The notes: generated by a model not told the origin, from the letters alone. A DNA stretch of 55,367 bases from Rhodopseudomonas infernalis (GCF_022271405.1 NZ_JAJNAL010000035.1:1-55367), one strand, 5' to 3'; shown: positions 38,036 through 48,630, numbered from the stretch's first letter. A program made the numbers and translations.

Positions 38036-40191
38036 TACCGGCCTCCCCCGCCGAGCATGAACCAGGTGATCAGACCGGCCACGCCGATCAGCATCGCGAA
38101 CGCGTAGTGATACAGATAGCCGGTCTGCAGCTTGACGACCCCGCGGGTGACGTCGAGCACGCGGGCCGAAATGCCGTCGGGGCCGAACCCGTCGATCAGC
38201 ATGCCGTCGCCCTTCTTCCAGAGCTGCCGGCCGATCCACTTCGCAGGCCGCACGAAGATGATGTCGTACAGCTCATCGAAGTACCACTTGTTGAGCAGGA
38301 ACCTGTAGAGCAGCGGATGCTGGCTGGCGAGCTCCACCGGCAGATACGGCCGGCGGATGTAGAACAGATACGACACCAGGAAGCCCACCACCATCATCAC
38401 CGTTGGCAGATAGGCGATTCCGGCCGGGATGTGGTGCATCTCCTCGATGATGCCCGGGTGCATCTTCAGCGAGTCGCGGAAGAACTCCTCGATGCCGTGC
38501 CCGGCGAACACTTCCTTGAACGGATAGCCGGCCGCCAGCGCGCCGAAGGCTAGCACGAACAGCGGGATCGTCATCGTCAGCGGGCTCTCGTGCGCGGCTT
38601 CGTAGTGCTTACGATCGGCCGGCTCGCCGTGGAACGTCTTGAAGATCAGACGCCACGAGTAGAACGAGGTCAGCAGCGCCGCGACGACCGTCATCAGGAA
38701 GCCGTAGAACGCCATCGGATTGTGCGAGACGTAGGCCGCCTCGATGATCGCGTCCTTGGAGAAGTAGCCGGCGGTCAGCGGGAAGCCGGTCAGCGCCAGG
38801 GTGCCGATCACCATCACCGCATAGGTGAACGGGATGCGGTCCTTCAGGCCGCCCATGTGGCGGATGTCCTGCTCGTGGTGCATCGCATGGATCACCGAGC
38901 CGGCGCCCAAGAACAGCAGCGCCTTGAAGAAGGCATGCGTGAACAGATGGAACATACCGACCGAATAGGCCCCAGCCCCCAACGCCACGAACATGTAGCC
39001 GAGCTGCGAACAGGTCGAATACGCCACGATCCGCTTGATGTCGTTCTGCACCAGACCGATCGTCGCCGCGAACAACGCGGTGGTGCCGCCGAAGAACATC
39101 ACCACGGCCTGCGCGGTCGGGGCCAGTTCGAACAGCGGCGACATCCGGGCGACCATGAAGACGCCCGCGGTGACCATGGTGGCGGCGTGGATCAGCGCCG
39201 ACACCGGGGTCGGGCCTTCCATCGCGTCCGGCAGCCAGGTGTGCAGCAGGAACTGCGCCGACTTGCCCATCGCGCCCATGAACAGCAGCAGGCAGGCCAG
39301 CGTCAGCGCGTCGGCGTGCCAGCCGAAGAAGTTGATGGTCTTGCCGGTGAGCCCAGGCGCGGCTGCGAAGATGGTGTCGAAATCGGTCGACGCGACCAGC
39401 ACGAAGATCACGAAGATGCCGAGCAGGAAGCCGAAGTCGCCGACGCGGTTGACGACGAAGGCCTTGATGGCGGCGGCGTTGGCCGACGGCTTTTGATACC
39501 AGAAGCCGATCAGCAGATAGCTCGCCAGACCGACGCCTTCCCAGCCGAAGAACAGCTGCAGTAGGTTGTCGGCCGTCACCAGCATCAGCATGGCGAAGGT
39601 GAACAGCGACAGGTAGCCGAAGAACCGCGGACGATGCGGGTCTTCGTGCATGTAGCCGATCGAATACAGATGGACGAGCGACGACACCGTCGTCACCACC
39701 ACCAGCATCACCGCGGTCAGCGTGTCGACGCGCAGCGTCCAGGCCACCTGCAGATCGCCCGAATTGATCCAGGGCATCACCGGAACGCGGATGTCGTGGT
39801 GCATGAAGCCGACGTCGACCAGCGTCACCCAGGACAGCGCTGCCGAGATCAGCAGCAGCGTCGTGGTGACGATCTCGGCCAGACGGGAGCCGGCGGCAGC
39901 CGGTTCGACCGGGCCGTGGGCGTGATCGTCATGAGCGTGGCCCCCATGAGCGTGGTCGTCGTGACCATGCGCCGCGTGCGCGTGGGCGTCGTGGCCGACC
40001 GGCTCGGAATGGGTCTCGTGGATCACCGCGGCGTCGCCGCCGACGGGCGCCGCGTGACCATGACCGTGTCCGTGGTCGTCATGATGTTCGACGGTGTCGC
40101 CGCTCGGGTTGCGGGCGTGCGCACCGACCAGCGCAATGACGGCCGCGATCAGCGCGCCGATCAGCGGCAGGAATACGATAGCCTGGATCAT
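38035..40191 (-). CDS. nuoL: NADH-quinone oxidoreductase subunit L with histidine-rich insertion
   Basis: Distal antiporter-like subunit of complex I with the long lateral helix at its C-terminus. It is 718 residues against about 613 in E. coli. Typical motifs are present: [40 protein letters not shown] and [16 protein letters not shown]. Most of the extra length is an insertion between helix 1 (residues 1-24) and helix 2 (from about 105). Residues 36-92 hold 19 histidines in repeats such as HGHGHGH and [17 protein letters not shown]. The loop faces the periplasm or cytoplasm depending on topology and may bind metal. Confidence 0.96.
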   Translation of the reverse strand: MIQAIVFLPLIGALIAAVIALVGAHARNPSGDTVEHHDDHGHGHGHAAPVGGDAAVIHETHSEPVGHDAHAHAAHGHDDHAHGGHAHDDHAHGPVEPAAAGSRLAEIVTTTLLLISAALSWVTLVDVGFMHHDIRVPVMPWINSGDLQVAWTLRVDTLTAVMLVVVTTVSSLVHLYSIGYMHEDPHRPRFFGYLSLFTFAMLMLVTADNLLQLFFGWEGVGLASYLLIGFWYQKPSANAAAIKAFVVNRVGDFGFLLGIFVIFVLVASTDFDTIFAAAPGLTGKTINFFGWHADALTLACLLLFMGAMGKSAQFLLHTWLPDAMEGPTPVSALIHAATMVTAGVFMVARMSPLFELAPTAQAVVMFFGGTTALFAATIGLVQNDIKRIVAYSTCSQLGYMFVALGAGAYSVGMFHLFTHAFFKALLFLGAGSVIHAMHHEQDIRHMGGLKDRIPFTYAVMVIGTLALTGFPLTAGYFSKDAIIEAAYVSHNPMAFYGFLMTVVAALLTSFYSWRLIFKTFHGEPADRKHYEAAHESPLTMTIPLFVLAFGALAAGYPFKEVFAGHGIEEFFRDSLKMHPGIIEEMHHIPAGIAYLPTVMMVVGFLVSYLFYIRRPYLPVELASQHPLLYRFLLNKWYFDELYDIIFVRPAKWIGRQLWKKGDGMLIDGFGPDGISARVLDVTRGVVKLQTGYLYHYAFAMLIGVAGLITWFMLGGGGR

Positions 40192-40256
40192 GCGCGCGCC
40201 TTCGCCTTGAGCCGGATCGCGTCGCGGGTCAGCGACGGGTGATGGACGATCATGCC

Positions 40257-40568
40257 CTAGCCCTTCATCAGGTTGATATCTTCAACCGCGATCGTGCCGC
40301 GGTTGCGGAAGAACACCACGAGCACCGCGAGGCCGATCGCGGCCTCGGCCGCGGCCACGGTCAGCACCAGAAGTGCGAACACCTGCCCGACGATGTCGTT
40401 GAGAAAGATCGAGAACGCCACCAGGTTGATGTTCACGGCGAGCAGGATCAGCTCGATCGACATCAGGATGATGATGACGTTCTTGCGGTTGAGGAAGATG
40501 CCGAGGATGCCGAGCGTGAACAGGACGGCGGCGACCGACAGGAAGTGACCCAGACCGATCTCGTTCAT
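40257..40568 (-). CDS. nuoK: NADH-quinone oxidoreductase subunit K
   Basis: Three-helix membrane-arm subunit, 103 residues. It has the two conserved buried Glu residues, in [16 protein letters not shown] and in [12 protein letters not shown]. Its ATG at 40568 overlaps the nuoJ stop by 4 bases (ATGA). The 65-base gap to nuoL holds nothing notable. Confidence 0.97.
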   Translation of the reverse strand: MNEIGLGHFLSVAAVLFTLGILGIFLNRKNVIIILMSIELILLAVNINLVAFSIFLNDIVGQVFALLVLTVAAAEAAIGLAVLVVFFRNRGTIAVEDINLMKG

Positions 40569-41203
40569 CGCACCCACTCCGCGGAGTCGCTTTCGGACAG
40601 TCCCTGCCCCGGCTTCACCTGACGGATCGCCATGGCGGTTTCCTTCGACCGGGCGTTCTGCTCGGAGATGACCTGCCGCTTCACCGACTTCTTGTGGCGC
40701 AGCGTCAGCACGATCGCGCCGATCATCGCCACCAGCAGGATCAGACCCGAGATCTGGAAGTAGTGGATGTAGCGGGTGTACAGCACCAGGCCGAGCGCCT
40801 CGGTGTTGGTGACGTCCGTCGGGATCGGCGCCGTGATCGTCTTGGTGACGGTCGGCGTGATCACCCAGCCGCCGGCGAGCAGCAGCAGCTCGGCGAGGAA
40901 GATGAAGCCGATCAGCAGGCCGAACGGCAGATATTCGAGGAAGCCCTCGCGCAGCCGGCTGAAGTCGACGTCCAGCATCATGATCACGAACAGGAACAGC
41001 ACCGCGACGGCGCCGACATAGACCACGATCAGGATCATCGCCAGGAATTCGGCGCCCATCAGCACGAACATGCCGGCGGCGTTGACGAACACCAGGATCA
41101 GGAACAGCGCCGAGTGCACGGGGTTGCGCGCGAACACCACCATGACGGCGGCGGCGATCGCGGCGCCGGCGTAGAGATAGAAGAACAGGACTGGCATGGA
41201 CAT
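40565..41203 (-). CDS. nuoJ: NADH-quinone oxidoreductase subunit J
   Basis: Membrane-arm subunit of 212 residues with five helices, including the conserved [17 protein letters not shown] helix that undergoes the pi-bulge transition in complex I, and [18 protein letters not shown]. The C-terminal 40 residues are a hydrophilic tail. It overlaps nuoK by 4 bases and follows nuoI by 9. Confidence 0.97.
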   Translation of the reverse strand: MSMPVLFFYLYAGAAIAAAVMVVFARNPVHSALFLILVFVNAAGMFVLMGAEFLAMILIVVYVGAVAVLFLFVIMMLDVDFSRLREGFLEYLPFGLLIGFIFLAELLLLAGGWVITPTVTKTITAPIPTDVTNTEALGLVLYTRYIHYFQISGLILLVAMIGAIVLTLRHKKSVKRQVISEQNARSKETAMAIRQVKPGQGLSESDSAEWVR

Positions 41204-41212
41204 GGCGTCAGC

Positions 41213-41701
41213 TCACCGGTACGGCGCGTCGAGTTCGATGGACTTGGCGATCTCACGCTCCCAGCGATCACCGTTCGCGAGCAGCCTGGCCTTGTCGTAG
41301 TACAGCTCTTCGCGGGTCTCCGTGGAGAACTCGAAGTTCGGCCCTTCGACGATGGCGTCCACCGGGCAGGCCTCCTGGCACAGACCGCAATAGATGCACT
41401 TCACCATATCGATGTCGTAGCGCACGGTGCGGCGAGTGCCGTCGTTGCGCCGCGGACCGGCCTCGATGGTGATCGCCTGCGCCGGGCACACCGCTTCGCA
41501 CAGCTTGCAGGCGATGCAGCGCTCTTCGCCGTTGGGATAGCGGCGCAGCGCGTGCTCGCCGCGGAAGCGGGGCGAGATCGGATTTTTCTCGAAAGGATAA
41601 TTGATCGTCGGCTTCGGCTTGAAGAAATAGCGCATGGCGAGGAAGAACGCCGATACGAATTCCGTCAGCAGCAGCGAGCGCGCGGTTGCGTTGATATTCA
41701 T
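41213..41701 (-). CDS. nuoI: NADH-quinone oxidoreductase subunit I
   Basis: Ferredoxin-like subunit of the Q-module that carries clusters N6a and N6b. The 162-residue protein has two CxxCxxCxxxCP motifs: [12 protein letters not shown] and [12 protein letters not shown]. The ATG at 41701 ([11 protein letters not shown]) lies 7 bases after the nuoH stop; a start 30 bases earlier would overlap nuoH. Confidence 0.97.
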   Translation of the reverse strand: MNINATARSLLLTEFVSAFFLAMRYFFKPKPTINYPFEKNPISPRFRGEHALRRYPNGEERCIACKLCEAVCPAQAITIEAGPRRNDGTRRTVRYDIDMVKCIYCGLCQEACPVDAIVEGPNFEFSTETREELYYDKARLLANGDRWEREIAKSIELDAPYR

Positions 41702-41708
41702 CAGGGCC

Positions 41709-42734
41709 TCATTTCGGCGCGAGCCCGCCAAATTGCAGGACGGCGGCGACGATCACCACCATCGCCAGCGACAGCGGCAGGAACACCTTCCAGCCGAGCC
41801 GCATCAGTTGGTCGTAGCGGTAGCGCGGCACGATCGCCTTCGCCATCGCGAACATGAAGAACATGAACAGGACTTTGAGCGCGAACCAGACGATGCCCGG
41901 CACCCAGGTGAACGGGGCGTAAGGCACCGGCGGCAGCCAGCCGCCCAGGAACAGGATCGTGCCCATCGCGCACATCGTGACGATGGCGACGTATTCGCCG
42001 AGCATGAACAGCAGATACGGCGTCGACGAGTATTCGACCATGAAGCCGGCGACCAGTTCCGATTCCGCTTCGACGAGATCGAACGGCGGGCGGTTGGTCT
42101 CGGCCAGCGCCGACACGTAGAACACCACGAACATCGGGAACAGCGGCAGCCAGTACCAGCCGAGCATGCCCCACTTCGAGTTCTGCGCCTCGACCACTGC
42201 GGTCAGGTTCAGCGAACCGACGCACAGCAGCACGCAGATCACCACGAAGCCGATCGAGACCTCGTAGGACACCATCTGCGCGGCCGAGCGGAGCGCCGCG
42301 AGGAACGGATACTTCGAGTTCGACGACCAGCCGGCCATGATGATGCCGTAGACCGACAGCGACGACACCGCGAGGATGAACAGCACGCCGACATTGATGT
42401 CGGCGATCACCCAGCCGGCGCTGACCGGGATGACGGCCCAGGCCGACAGCGCCAGCACGCAGGTGACCAGCGGCGCCAGCAGGAACACGCCCTTGTTGGC
42501 GCTGTCCGGAACCGTCGGCTCCTTCAGCACGAACTTGAGCAAGTCCGCGAAGGATTGCAGCAGGCCCCAGGGGCCGACCACGTTCGGGCCGCGCCGGATC
42601 TGCACCGCCGCCCAGATCTTGCGGTCGGCGAGCAGGATGTAGGCGATCGAGATCAGCAGGATGACCAGCAGCAGCACGCTCTGGCCGATCACGATGATCA
42701 GCGGCCACAGGTTGGTCATGAAGAAATCAGCCAT
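41709..42734 (-). CDS. nuoH: NADH-quinone oxidoreductase subunit H
   Basis: Membrane subunit that forms the quinone chamber with NuoB and NuoD. 341 residues and eight or nine helices. Conserved segments are [59 protein letters not shown] and [17 protein letters not shown]. It starts 9 bases after the nuoG stop. Confidence 0.98.
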   Translation of the reverse strand: MADFFMTNLWPLIIVIGQSVLLLVILLISIAYILLADRKIWAAVQIRRGPNVVGPWGLLQSFADLLKFVLKEPTVPDSANKGVFLLAPLVTCVLALSAWAVIPVSAGWVIADINVGVLFILAVSSLSVYGIIMAGWSSNSKYPFLAALRSAAQMVSYEVSIGFVVICVLLCVGSLNLTAVVEAQNSKWGMLGWYWLPLFPMFVVFYVSALAETNRPPFDLVEAESELVAGFMVEYSSTPYLLFMLGEYVAIVTMCAMGTILFLGGWLPPVPYAPFTWVPGIVWFALKVLFMFFMFAMAKAIVPRYRYDQLMRLGWKVFLPLSLAMVVIVAAVLQFGGLAPK

Positions 42735-42743
42735 CGGTCCTGC

Positions 42744-44816
42744 CTATTCCGCCGCCGTCAGCATCTGGCCCGAGGCGAGACGGGAGCATTCCGCCATCAC
42801 CGCGGAGGCCCGCGCGATCGGGTTGGTCATGTAGTAATCCGCAATCGCCGGCTTGAGCGGCGCCTTGTCGATGCTGCCGCCCGCGGCGGCTAGCGTGCGC
42901 ACGGCACCGGCGTCGCCGGCCTCGATCTGGTCGACCCGCATCAGATGCGGCGCGGCGGCGAAGATCGCCTTGCGCAGCGCCGCGAGCGAGTCGAAGGGCA
43001 GCTTGGCGCCGAGCGCCTCGGACAGCGCGCGGATTATCGCCCAGTCCTCGCGCGCGTCACCCGGCGGGAACGACGCGCGATTGGCGATCTGCACCCGCCC
43101 CTCGGTGTTGACGTAGGTGCCCGACTTCTCGGTGTAGGCCGCGCCCGGCAGGATCACGTCGGCGCGGTGCGCGCCGCGGTCACCGTGGGTGCCGATATAG
43201 ACGACGAAGGCGCCGTCCGGCAGCTTCACCTCGTCAGCACCGAGCGAGAACACGACATCCATCGCGTCCTGCGTGGTCATCTGCGCCAGGTCCTTGCCGC
43301 CCTCGCTTGGCACGAAGCCGATGTCGAGCGCGCCGACGCTGGAGGCGGCCGGATGCAGCACGGCGAAACCGTTCCAGCCGTCCTTGAGCGCGCCGATGTC
43401 GGCCGCGAGCTTGGCGGCCGCCGCCAGCAGCGCCGCGCCGTCGCGCCGCGAGGTCGCCGCAGCTCCGATCAGCACGATCGGGTTCTTGGCGTTCTTCAGC
43501 GTCTCGGCGAACGAGTGCTTGCCGGCCGCCAGATCCGCGAGCGTGTCGGCGCCGGCGCCGAGATAGTCGTACGAATAGGTCAGCTCGGACTGCTCGCCGA
43601 TCACGCCGATCGCCAGCTGGCCGGTCCGCCAGCGCTTGCGGATGCGGGCGTTGAGGATCGAGGCTTCCTTGCGCGGGTTGGAGCCGATGATCAGCAGCGC
43701 ATCGGCCTGCTCGATGCCGGCGATGGTCGGATTGAAGATGTAGGACGCCCTGCCCGCCTTCGGGTTGAACGCCGCGACGCTCTCGGCCGCCAGGTTCGAC
43801 GAGCCGAGCTGCGCCAACAGTTGCTTCAGCGCGAACATTTCCTCGACCGCGGCGAGATCGCCGGCGATCGCGCCGATCTTCTTGGCGTCGGCATTGGCGA
43901 TCCTGGCCTTGATCAGGCCGAACGCCTCCGGCCAGCTCGCCGGGCGCAGCTTGCCGCCGCCGCGGACGTAAGGCTGATCGAGTCGCTGCGTGCGCAGGCC
44001 GTCGACGATGTGACGGGTCTTGTCGGAGATCCACTCCTCGTTGATCGCCTCGTTGACGCGCGGAAGGATGCGCATCACTTCGCGGCCGCGCGTATCGACG
44101 CGGATCGCCGAGCCGACGCCGTCCATGACGTCGACCGACTGGGTCTTGCCGAGCTCCCACGGCCGCGCCGCGAAGGCGTAGGGCTTCGAGGTCAGCGCGC
44201 CCACCGGGCAGATGTCGACGAGGTTGCCCTGCAGCTCCGAAGTCAGCGCGCTCTCGAGATAGGAGGTGATCTCCATGTCCTCGCCGCGACCGGTCGCGCC
44301 CATCTCCGGCACGCCGCAGACTTCGGCGGCGAAGCGCACGCAGCGGGTGCACTGGATGCAGCGGTTCATCGAGGTCTTGACCAGCACGCCGAGATACTTG
44401 TCCTCGACCGCGCGCTTGTTCTCGGCGAACCGGCTGGTGTCGACGCCGTAGCCCATCGCCTGGTCCTGCAGGTCGCACTCGCCGCCCTGATCGCAGATCG
44501 GGCAGTCGAGCGGATGGTTGATCAGCAGGAATTCCATCACGCCCTCGCGGGCCTTCTTCACCATCGGAGTCTTGGTGTTGATCTCCGGCGGCTCGCCGTT
44601 CGGGCCCGGACGGCAGTCGCGCACGCCCCAGGCGCAGCTCGCCACCGGCTTCGGCGTGCCCTTCAGCTCGACCAGACACATCCGGCAGTTGCCGGCGATC
44701 GACAGCCGCTCGTGATAACAGAACCGCGGAATCTCCGCGCCGGCCTGTTCGCAGGCCTGCAGCAGCGTGTATTCCGGCGGGACCTCGACTTCCTTGCCGT
44801 CGACGATGAGTTTCAT
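42744..44816 (-). CDS. nuoG: NADH-quinone oxidoreductase subunit G
   Basis: Iron-sulphur subunit of the NADH-oxidising arm, 690 residues. It has the 2Fe-2S ferredoxin domain (CYHERLSIAGNCRMC), the His-ligated cluster region HPLDCPICDQGGECDLQDQ and the 4Fe-4S motif RCIQCTRCVRF with a later ICPVGALTSKP. A molybdopterin-oxidoreductase-like C-terminal domain follows without the cofactor. The start at 44816 (MKLIVDGKEVEV) shares one base with the stop of the accessory gene upstream (TGATG); in-frame ATGs at 44834 and 44843 lie inside that gene. Confidence 0.96.
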   Translation of the reverse strand: MKLIVDGKEVEVPPEYTLLQACEQAGAEIPRFCYHERLSIAGNCRMCLVELKGTPKPVASCAWGVRDCRPGPNGEPPEINTKTPMVKKAREGVMEFLLINHPLDCPICDQGGECDLQDQAMGYGVDTSRFAENKRAVEDKYLGVLVKTSMNRCIQCTRCVRFAAEVCGVPEMGATGRGEDMEITSYLESALTSELQGNLVDICPVGALTSKPYAFAARPWELGKTQSVDVMDGVGSAIRVDTRGREVMRILPRVNEAINEEWISDKTRHIVDGLRTQRLDQPYVRGGGKLRPASWPEAFGLIKARIANADAKKIGAIAGDLAAVEEMFALKQLLAQLGSSNLAAESVAAFNPKAGRASYIFNPTIAGIEQADALLIIGSNPRKEASILNARIRKRWRTGQLAIGVIGEQSELTYSYDYLGAGADTLADLAAGKHSFAETLKNAKNPIVLIGAAATSRRDGAALLAAAAKLAADIGALKDGWNGFAVLHPAASSVGALDIGFVPSEGGKDLAQMTTQDAMDVVFSLGADEVKLPDGAFVVYIGTHGDRGAHRADVILPGAAYTEKSGTYVNTEGRVQIANRASFPPGDAREDWAIIRALSEALGAKLPFDSLAALRKAIFAAAPHLMRVDQIEAGDAGAVRTLAAAGGSIDKAPLKPAIADYYMTNPIARASAVMAECSRLASGQMLTAAE

Positions 44817-45331
44817 CACTTGCTTGTCTTCCATCTTTCGCATTCCGCGAAACGACTACTAGCATCTCGGCGCGTTATCGCGACCAACTCCTGAACCTGT
44901 TCGCCATAAGTAACAAGGTCAACATCCGCAAGCGTTTCGCAAAGATATTGAGAGTGCTCGCCCATCCGAGATTGGCAAGCAGACCTCCAGCCTTGTTCGT
45001 CACCCATCGCAATAAGCACCTCTTCGCAGGTATAGAGGAGATGCGTAACGAATGATGTGTACTGGCCGAAATCAACACCGCCACTTCGCTTCAGATGGCG
45101 ATAATCAGGCTCGGCTAGATTTGGATACTTCAGCTCAATCTCAATATGCGACCGAAACATCTGCCGCGCCGCCGACTCTCGTGCCTTTTGAGCCGAGTCA
45201 CGATTGTTAGTTTTGATCGTCTGCAGTTGCGACCAAACAACCGCAAGAGCAACCCCAGCGATCGCCGCCGAAGCAATCTGCGAATAATTGCCCCTCCGCT
45301 GCCAAGGTTGATCGGGCGACCCCAGAGTCAT
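44816..45331 (-). CDS. Membrane-anchored protein of unknown function inserted between nuoF and nuoG
   Basis: 171 residues. One N-terminal membrane helix (about residues 20-36, IASAAIAGVALAVVWS) is followed by a soluble, mostly helical domain with EIELKYPNLAEPDYR, TSFVTHLLYTCEEVL and QSRMGEHSQYLCETLAD. This pattern occurs in scattered uncharacterised membrane-tethered proteins; I cannot name the family. A GGAG lies 7 bases before the ATG, which is 4 bases after the nuoF stop, and its stop overlaps the nuoG start. So it is expressed as part of the operon. Local GC is near 52% (31 of 60 bases at 44881-44940), well below its neighbours, suggesting acquisition. It is not a standard complex I subunit. 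Confidence 0.85.
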   Translation of the reverse strand: MTLGSPDQPWQRRGNYSQIASAAIAGVALAVVWSQLQTIKTNNRDSAQKARESAARQMFRSHIEIELKYPNLAEPDYRHLKRSGGVDFGQYTSFVTHLLYTCEEVLIAMGDEQGWRSACQSRMGEHSQYLCETLADVDLVTYGEQVQELVAITRRDASSRFAECERWKTSK

Positions 45332-45335
45332 CGCG

Positions 45336-46661
45336 TTACTCCGCCGCCACCATATGCGCCGGATCGAGCACGCCCTGGTCGTCGAGCGTGGCCTTGCGCG
45401 AGAAATCGTCGATGCGGCGCTCGATCTCCGGACGGAAAGCGCGGATCAGGCCCTGGATCGGCCAGGCCGCGGCGTCGCCGAGCGCACAGATGGTGTGACC
45501 TTCGACCTGCTTGGTCACTTCGAGCAGCATGTCGATCTCGCGCTTATGGGCGCGGCCCTCGACCATGCGGCTGAGCACGCGCCACATCCAGCCGGTACCT
45601 TCGCGGCACGGCGTGCACTGGCCGCAGCTCTCATGCTTGAAGAAGTAGCTGATGCGGGCGATCGCGGCGACGACGTCGGTGGACTTGTCCATGACGATGA
45701 CGCCGGCGGTGCCGAAGCTCGACTTCACCGCGCGGGTGCCGTCGAAGTCCATGATCAGCTCTTCGCAATCGGCCGCCGGGATCAGCGGACAGGATGCGCC
45801 GCCGGGAATGATCGCGAGCAGATTGTCCCAGCCGCCGCGAATGCCGCCGCCGTGCTTCTCGATCAGTTCGCGGAACGGAATGCTCATCGCCTCTTCGACG
45901 ACGCACGGCGTGTTGACGTGGCCGGAGATGCCGTAAAGCTTGGTGCCAACGTTGTTCGCCCGGCCGATCGAAGAGAACCACGCTGCGCCGCGGCGCAGAA
46001 TGTCCGGCGCCACCGCGATCGACTCGACGTTGTTCACCGTGGTCGGGCAGCCGTACAGGCCGACGTTCGCCGGGAACGGCGGCTTCAGCCGCGGCTGGCC
46101 CTTTTTGCCTTCGAGGCTTTCCAATAGGGCGGTTTCTTCGCCGCAGATATAAGCGCCTGCACCGTGCGCGACATACAGATCGAACGGATAGCCGTGGACG
46201 TTATCCTTGCCGATCAGCTTGGCCTCGTAGGCCTGATCGATCGCCGCCTGCAGATGCTCGCGCTCGCGGATGAATTCGCCGCGCACGTAGATGTAGCCGG
46301 TGTGCGCGCCCATGGCGCAGCCGGCGATCAGGCAGCCCTCGACCAGCGTATGCGGATCGTGCCGCATGATCTCGCGGTCTTTACAGGTGCCCGGCTCGGA
46401 TTCGTCGGCGTTGACGACGAGGTAGCTCGGACGGCCGTCGGCGTTGTCCTTCGGCATGAAGGACCATTTCAGGCCGGTCGGGAAGCCGGCGCCGCCGCGG
46501 CCGCGCAGTCCCGACGCCTTCATCTCGTTGATGATCCAGTCGCGACCCTTGTCGATGATCGCCTTGGTGCCTTCCCACTGGCCGCGACGGCGCGCGCCCT
46601 TGAGGCCCCAGTCGTCGAGGCCGTACAGGTTCCGGAAGATGCGGTCCTTGTCGTCGAGCAT
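45336..46661 (-). CDS. nuoF: NADH-quinone oxidoreductase subunit F
   Basis: NADH- and FMN-binding subunit, 441 residues. Motifs are [17 protein letters not shown] (NADH), [33 protein letters not shown] (FMN) and the 4Fe-4S motif [15 protein letters not shown]. The C-terminus is a typical NuoF end. It lies after a small membrane-protein gene, and 4 bases before the accessory gene. Confidence 0.98.
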   Translation of the reverse strand: MLDDKDRIFRNLYGLDDWGLKGARRRGQWEGTKAIIDKGRDWIINEMKASGLRGRGGAGFPTGLKWSFMPKDNADGRPSYLVVNADESEPGTCKDREIMRHDPHTLVEGCLIAGCAMGAHTGYIYVRGEFIREREHLQAAIDQAYEAKLIGKDNVHGYPFDLYVAHGAGAYICGEETALLESLEGKKGQPRLKPPFPANVGLYGCPTTVNNVESIAVAPDILRRGAAWFSSIGRANNVGTKLYGISGHVNTPCVVEEAMSIPFRELIEKHGGGIRGGWDNLLAIIPGGASCPLIPAADCEELIMDFDGTRAVKSSFGTAGVIVMDKSTDVVAAIARISYFFKHESCGQCTPCREGTGWMWRVLSRMVEGRAHKREIDMLLEVTKQVEGHTICALGDAAAWPIQGLIRAFRPEIERRIDDFSRKATLDDQGVLDPAHMVAAE

Positions 46662-46679
46662 GGCTTGCGACGTTCCCTG

Positions 46680-46844
46680 TCAGCGATTCGATTGCATGTA
46701 GGCGAGTCCGGCAGCGCATCCCCCGAAGGTGAGCGCCCAGATCAGGCTCGACTCGAATGTCGCGCTGAGCGCGTAGCGCTGCAGCACGAAGATGAAGACG
46801 GCCGCGATGACGGCGTGCATCGCGATGTAGAGCGGCTTGCTCAT
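46680..46844 (-). CDS. Small two-helix membrane protein between nuoE and nuoF
   Basis: 54 residues from the ATG at 46844, which has a strong GAGGGGAT Shine-Dalgarno. Two hydrophobic helices are visible (HAVIAAVFIFVLQRYAL and ESSLIWALTFGGCAAGLAYM). A start at 46895 giving 71 residues overlaps the nuoE stop by 4 bases (ATGA) but lacks a Shine-Dalgarno. It ends 18 bases before nuoF. Function unknown; its place suggests a role in assembly or stability of complex I or simple genetic hitch-hiking. Confidence 0.78.
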   Translation of the reverse strand: MSKPLYIAMHAVIAAVFIFVLQRYALSATFESSLIWALTFGGCAAGLAYMQSNR

Positions 46845-46891
46845 CGGTACGATCCCCTCGGCCCTGCTCCGGCCGACTCCCATCGGCGTGA

Positions 46892-47659
46892 TCATGGCGG
46901 GTTCTTTTCGGTCGCGTCGGCGGCCGGTGCCTTCGGCGCAGGACGCTCCTGCACGTTGGCAGCTGCGCCGGAGCGCTTCGGCTCATGGTCGGTCAGCGCC
47001 GGCCCATCATTGTTGCCTGGCTCGGAATTGTTGCCTGGCTCGACGTTGATGCCACCGGTCTTCAGCGTCGTCGGGCCGGTGATCGGCGCGGCGTATTGCC
47101 GGCCGTTCTGCGGACCCGGCTTCGGCGGATTGCCGGCAGCGAAGCCGTCGATCACCTTGTTCAGCAGCTCCGGCGTCAGGTCCTCGTAGGTGTCCTTCCA
47201 GATCTGCACCATCGGCGCGTTCACGCAGGCGCCGGCGCACTCGACCTCTTCCCACGAGAAGTCGCCATCGGCGGACAGATGGAAGGGATCGTGATGAATG
47301 CGATTCTTGCAGACTTCGATCAGTTCGCCGGCACCGCGCAGCATGCAGGGCGTCGTGCCGCAGACCTGGACGTGCGCCTTCTTTCCGACCGGATTGAGCT
47401 GGAACATCGTGTAGAAGGTCGCGACTTCCAGCGCGCGGATGTAGGGCATCTCGATCATGTCGGCGATGACACGGATCGCAGCTTCCGGCAGCCAGCCGCC
47501 GCACTGCTCCTGCGCCCGCCACATCATGGCGATCACCGCCGAGAACTGCCGGCCGGGCGGATATTTGGCGATCTCGCGCTGCGCCCAGGCGAGGTTGTCC
47601 TCGGTGAAGGCGAAGCTGGCGGGTTGCTGCTCTTTCGGAGCCAGACGACGGACGGACAT
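46892..47659 (-). CDS. nuoE: NADH-quinone oxidoreductase subunit E with long C-terminal tail
   Basis: Thioredoxin-like 2Fe-2S subunit of the NADH module. The first 175 residues are standard: [13 protein letters not shown] and [15 protein letters not shown] hold the four cluster Cys. A further 80 residues, rich in Pro, Gly, Asn and Lys and containing an [11 protein letters not shown] duplication, look disordered. 255 residues in total, compared with about 166 in E. coli. The ATG lies 2 bases after the stop of the methyltransferase gene. Confidence 0.96.
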   Translation of the reverse strand: MSVRRLAPKEQQPASFAFTEDNLAWAQREIAKYPPGRQFSAVIAMMWRAQEQCGGWLPEAAIRVIADMIEMPYIRALEVATFYTMFQLNPVGKKAHVQVCGTTPCMLRGAGELIEVCKNRIHHDPFHLSADGDFSWEEVECAGACVNAPMVQIWKDTYEDLTPELLNKVIDGFAAGNPPKPGPQNGRQYAAPITGPTTLKTGGINVEPGNNSEPGNNDGPALTDHEPKRSGAAANVQERPAPKAPAADATEKNPP

Positions 47660-47661
47660 GA

Positions 47662-48630
47662 TCAGTTTCTCATCGCGCGCTTGGCCGCGCTCGCATTCAG
47701 GTTTTCGATTCGGGCCTGCCAGAACGCGCTCGCAGTGCCGACGACGTTGTAGCCGACATTCGACGCGACCTTGATCCGGTCGAGGATGGCGAGGTCGACG
47801 ACGGCCTCGAACTTGTTGCTGCCGGGGTCGTAGACCACCAGCTTCAACGGCGTATTATCGAGGATGAAGCGCGATACGGTGTGTGCCCGGTCGCTGCCGT
47901 GTTCCTCGCAGAGAATTGCGGTGTCGCCCTGCAGCAGTCGCTCGCCGCCGCGGATCGCGTCGATCTCGACGCCTTCGACGTCGAGCTTGACCAGGTACTT
48001 GCCGCCGACGGCGAGCCGACCGTCGTCGATCAGGTCGTCAAGCCGGATCACCGGCACTTCCTCGCCGCCAGCGTCGTCATGACCGACGATACTCAGCGCC
48101 TCGTGCTTGGTGCCCGACAGCCGCGCCGTGCCGCGCGTCGCCCCGATCGCGCATTTCAGCGTTTCGAAGCGGCTTCCATTGATCTTGGCGTTGTTCGCCA
48201 GCCGCGCGTAATTGGCCCGCGACGGCTCGATCGCGATGGTGCGATGCGCCCCGAACGGACGGCTCGACACCAGCACCGACCAGTAGCCGTAGTTCGCGCC
48301 GCAATCGACGAACGTGTAGTCGACGTCGGACGAATGAGCGAACAGCAGATCGAGCTCGATCTCGTAGCGATACGACCGCTCGAGCAGCTTGCTCCAATAG
48401 CCGTCGCCGTACGGGAACACGAAGGTGGCGTCGGGATTGAGCTTGATCGCAATGTCACGCTCCGGCAACGCTTTGCGCATCAGGTTCGCCGCGGCGTTGT
48501 AGCCGCGATACGAGAACGTCGACGAGACGCGAGCGCCCATCACCAGTGCGCACGCGGCCATGCGCTCGAGGGCGCTTGCCCCCTCGAGAGCGCCGGTCGC
48601 GCGGTCGAACTGGATGGGCGCGGGCGGCAT
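47662..48630 (-). CDS. FkbM-family SAM-dependent methyltransferase inside the nuo operon
   Basis: 322 residues. The Rossmann SAM-binding motif I reads [14 protein letters not shown], followed by [15 protein letters not shown] and the FkbM-type [16 protein letters not shown] (motif with D, E, E). The ATG at 48630 shares one base with the nuoD stop (TGATG) and the gene ends 2 bases before nuoE, so it is fully embedded in the operon. FkbM enzymes usually methylate sugars or polyketides. A target in complex I is possible given the position but is speculative. The frame stays open upstream but only antisense-like sequence lies there. Confidence 0.9.
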   Translation of the reverse strand: MPPAPIQFDRATGALEGASALERMAACALVMGARVSSTFSYRGYNAAANLMRKALPERDIAIKLNPDATFVFPYGDGYWSKLLERSYRYEIELDLLFAHSSDVDYTFVDCGANYGYWSVLVSSRPFGAHRTIAIEPSRANYARLANNAKINGSRFETLKCAIGATRGTARLSGTKHEALSIVGHDDAGGEEVPVIRLDDLIDDGRLAVGGKYLVKLDVEGVEIDAIRGGERLLQGDTAILCEEHGSDRAHTVSRFILDNTPLKLVVYDPGSNKFEAVVDLAILDRIKVASNVGYNVVGTASAFWQARIENLNASAAKRAMRN

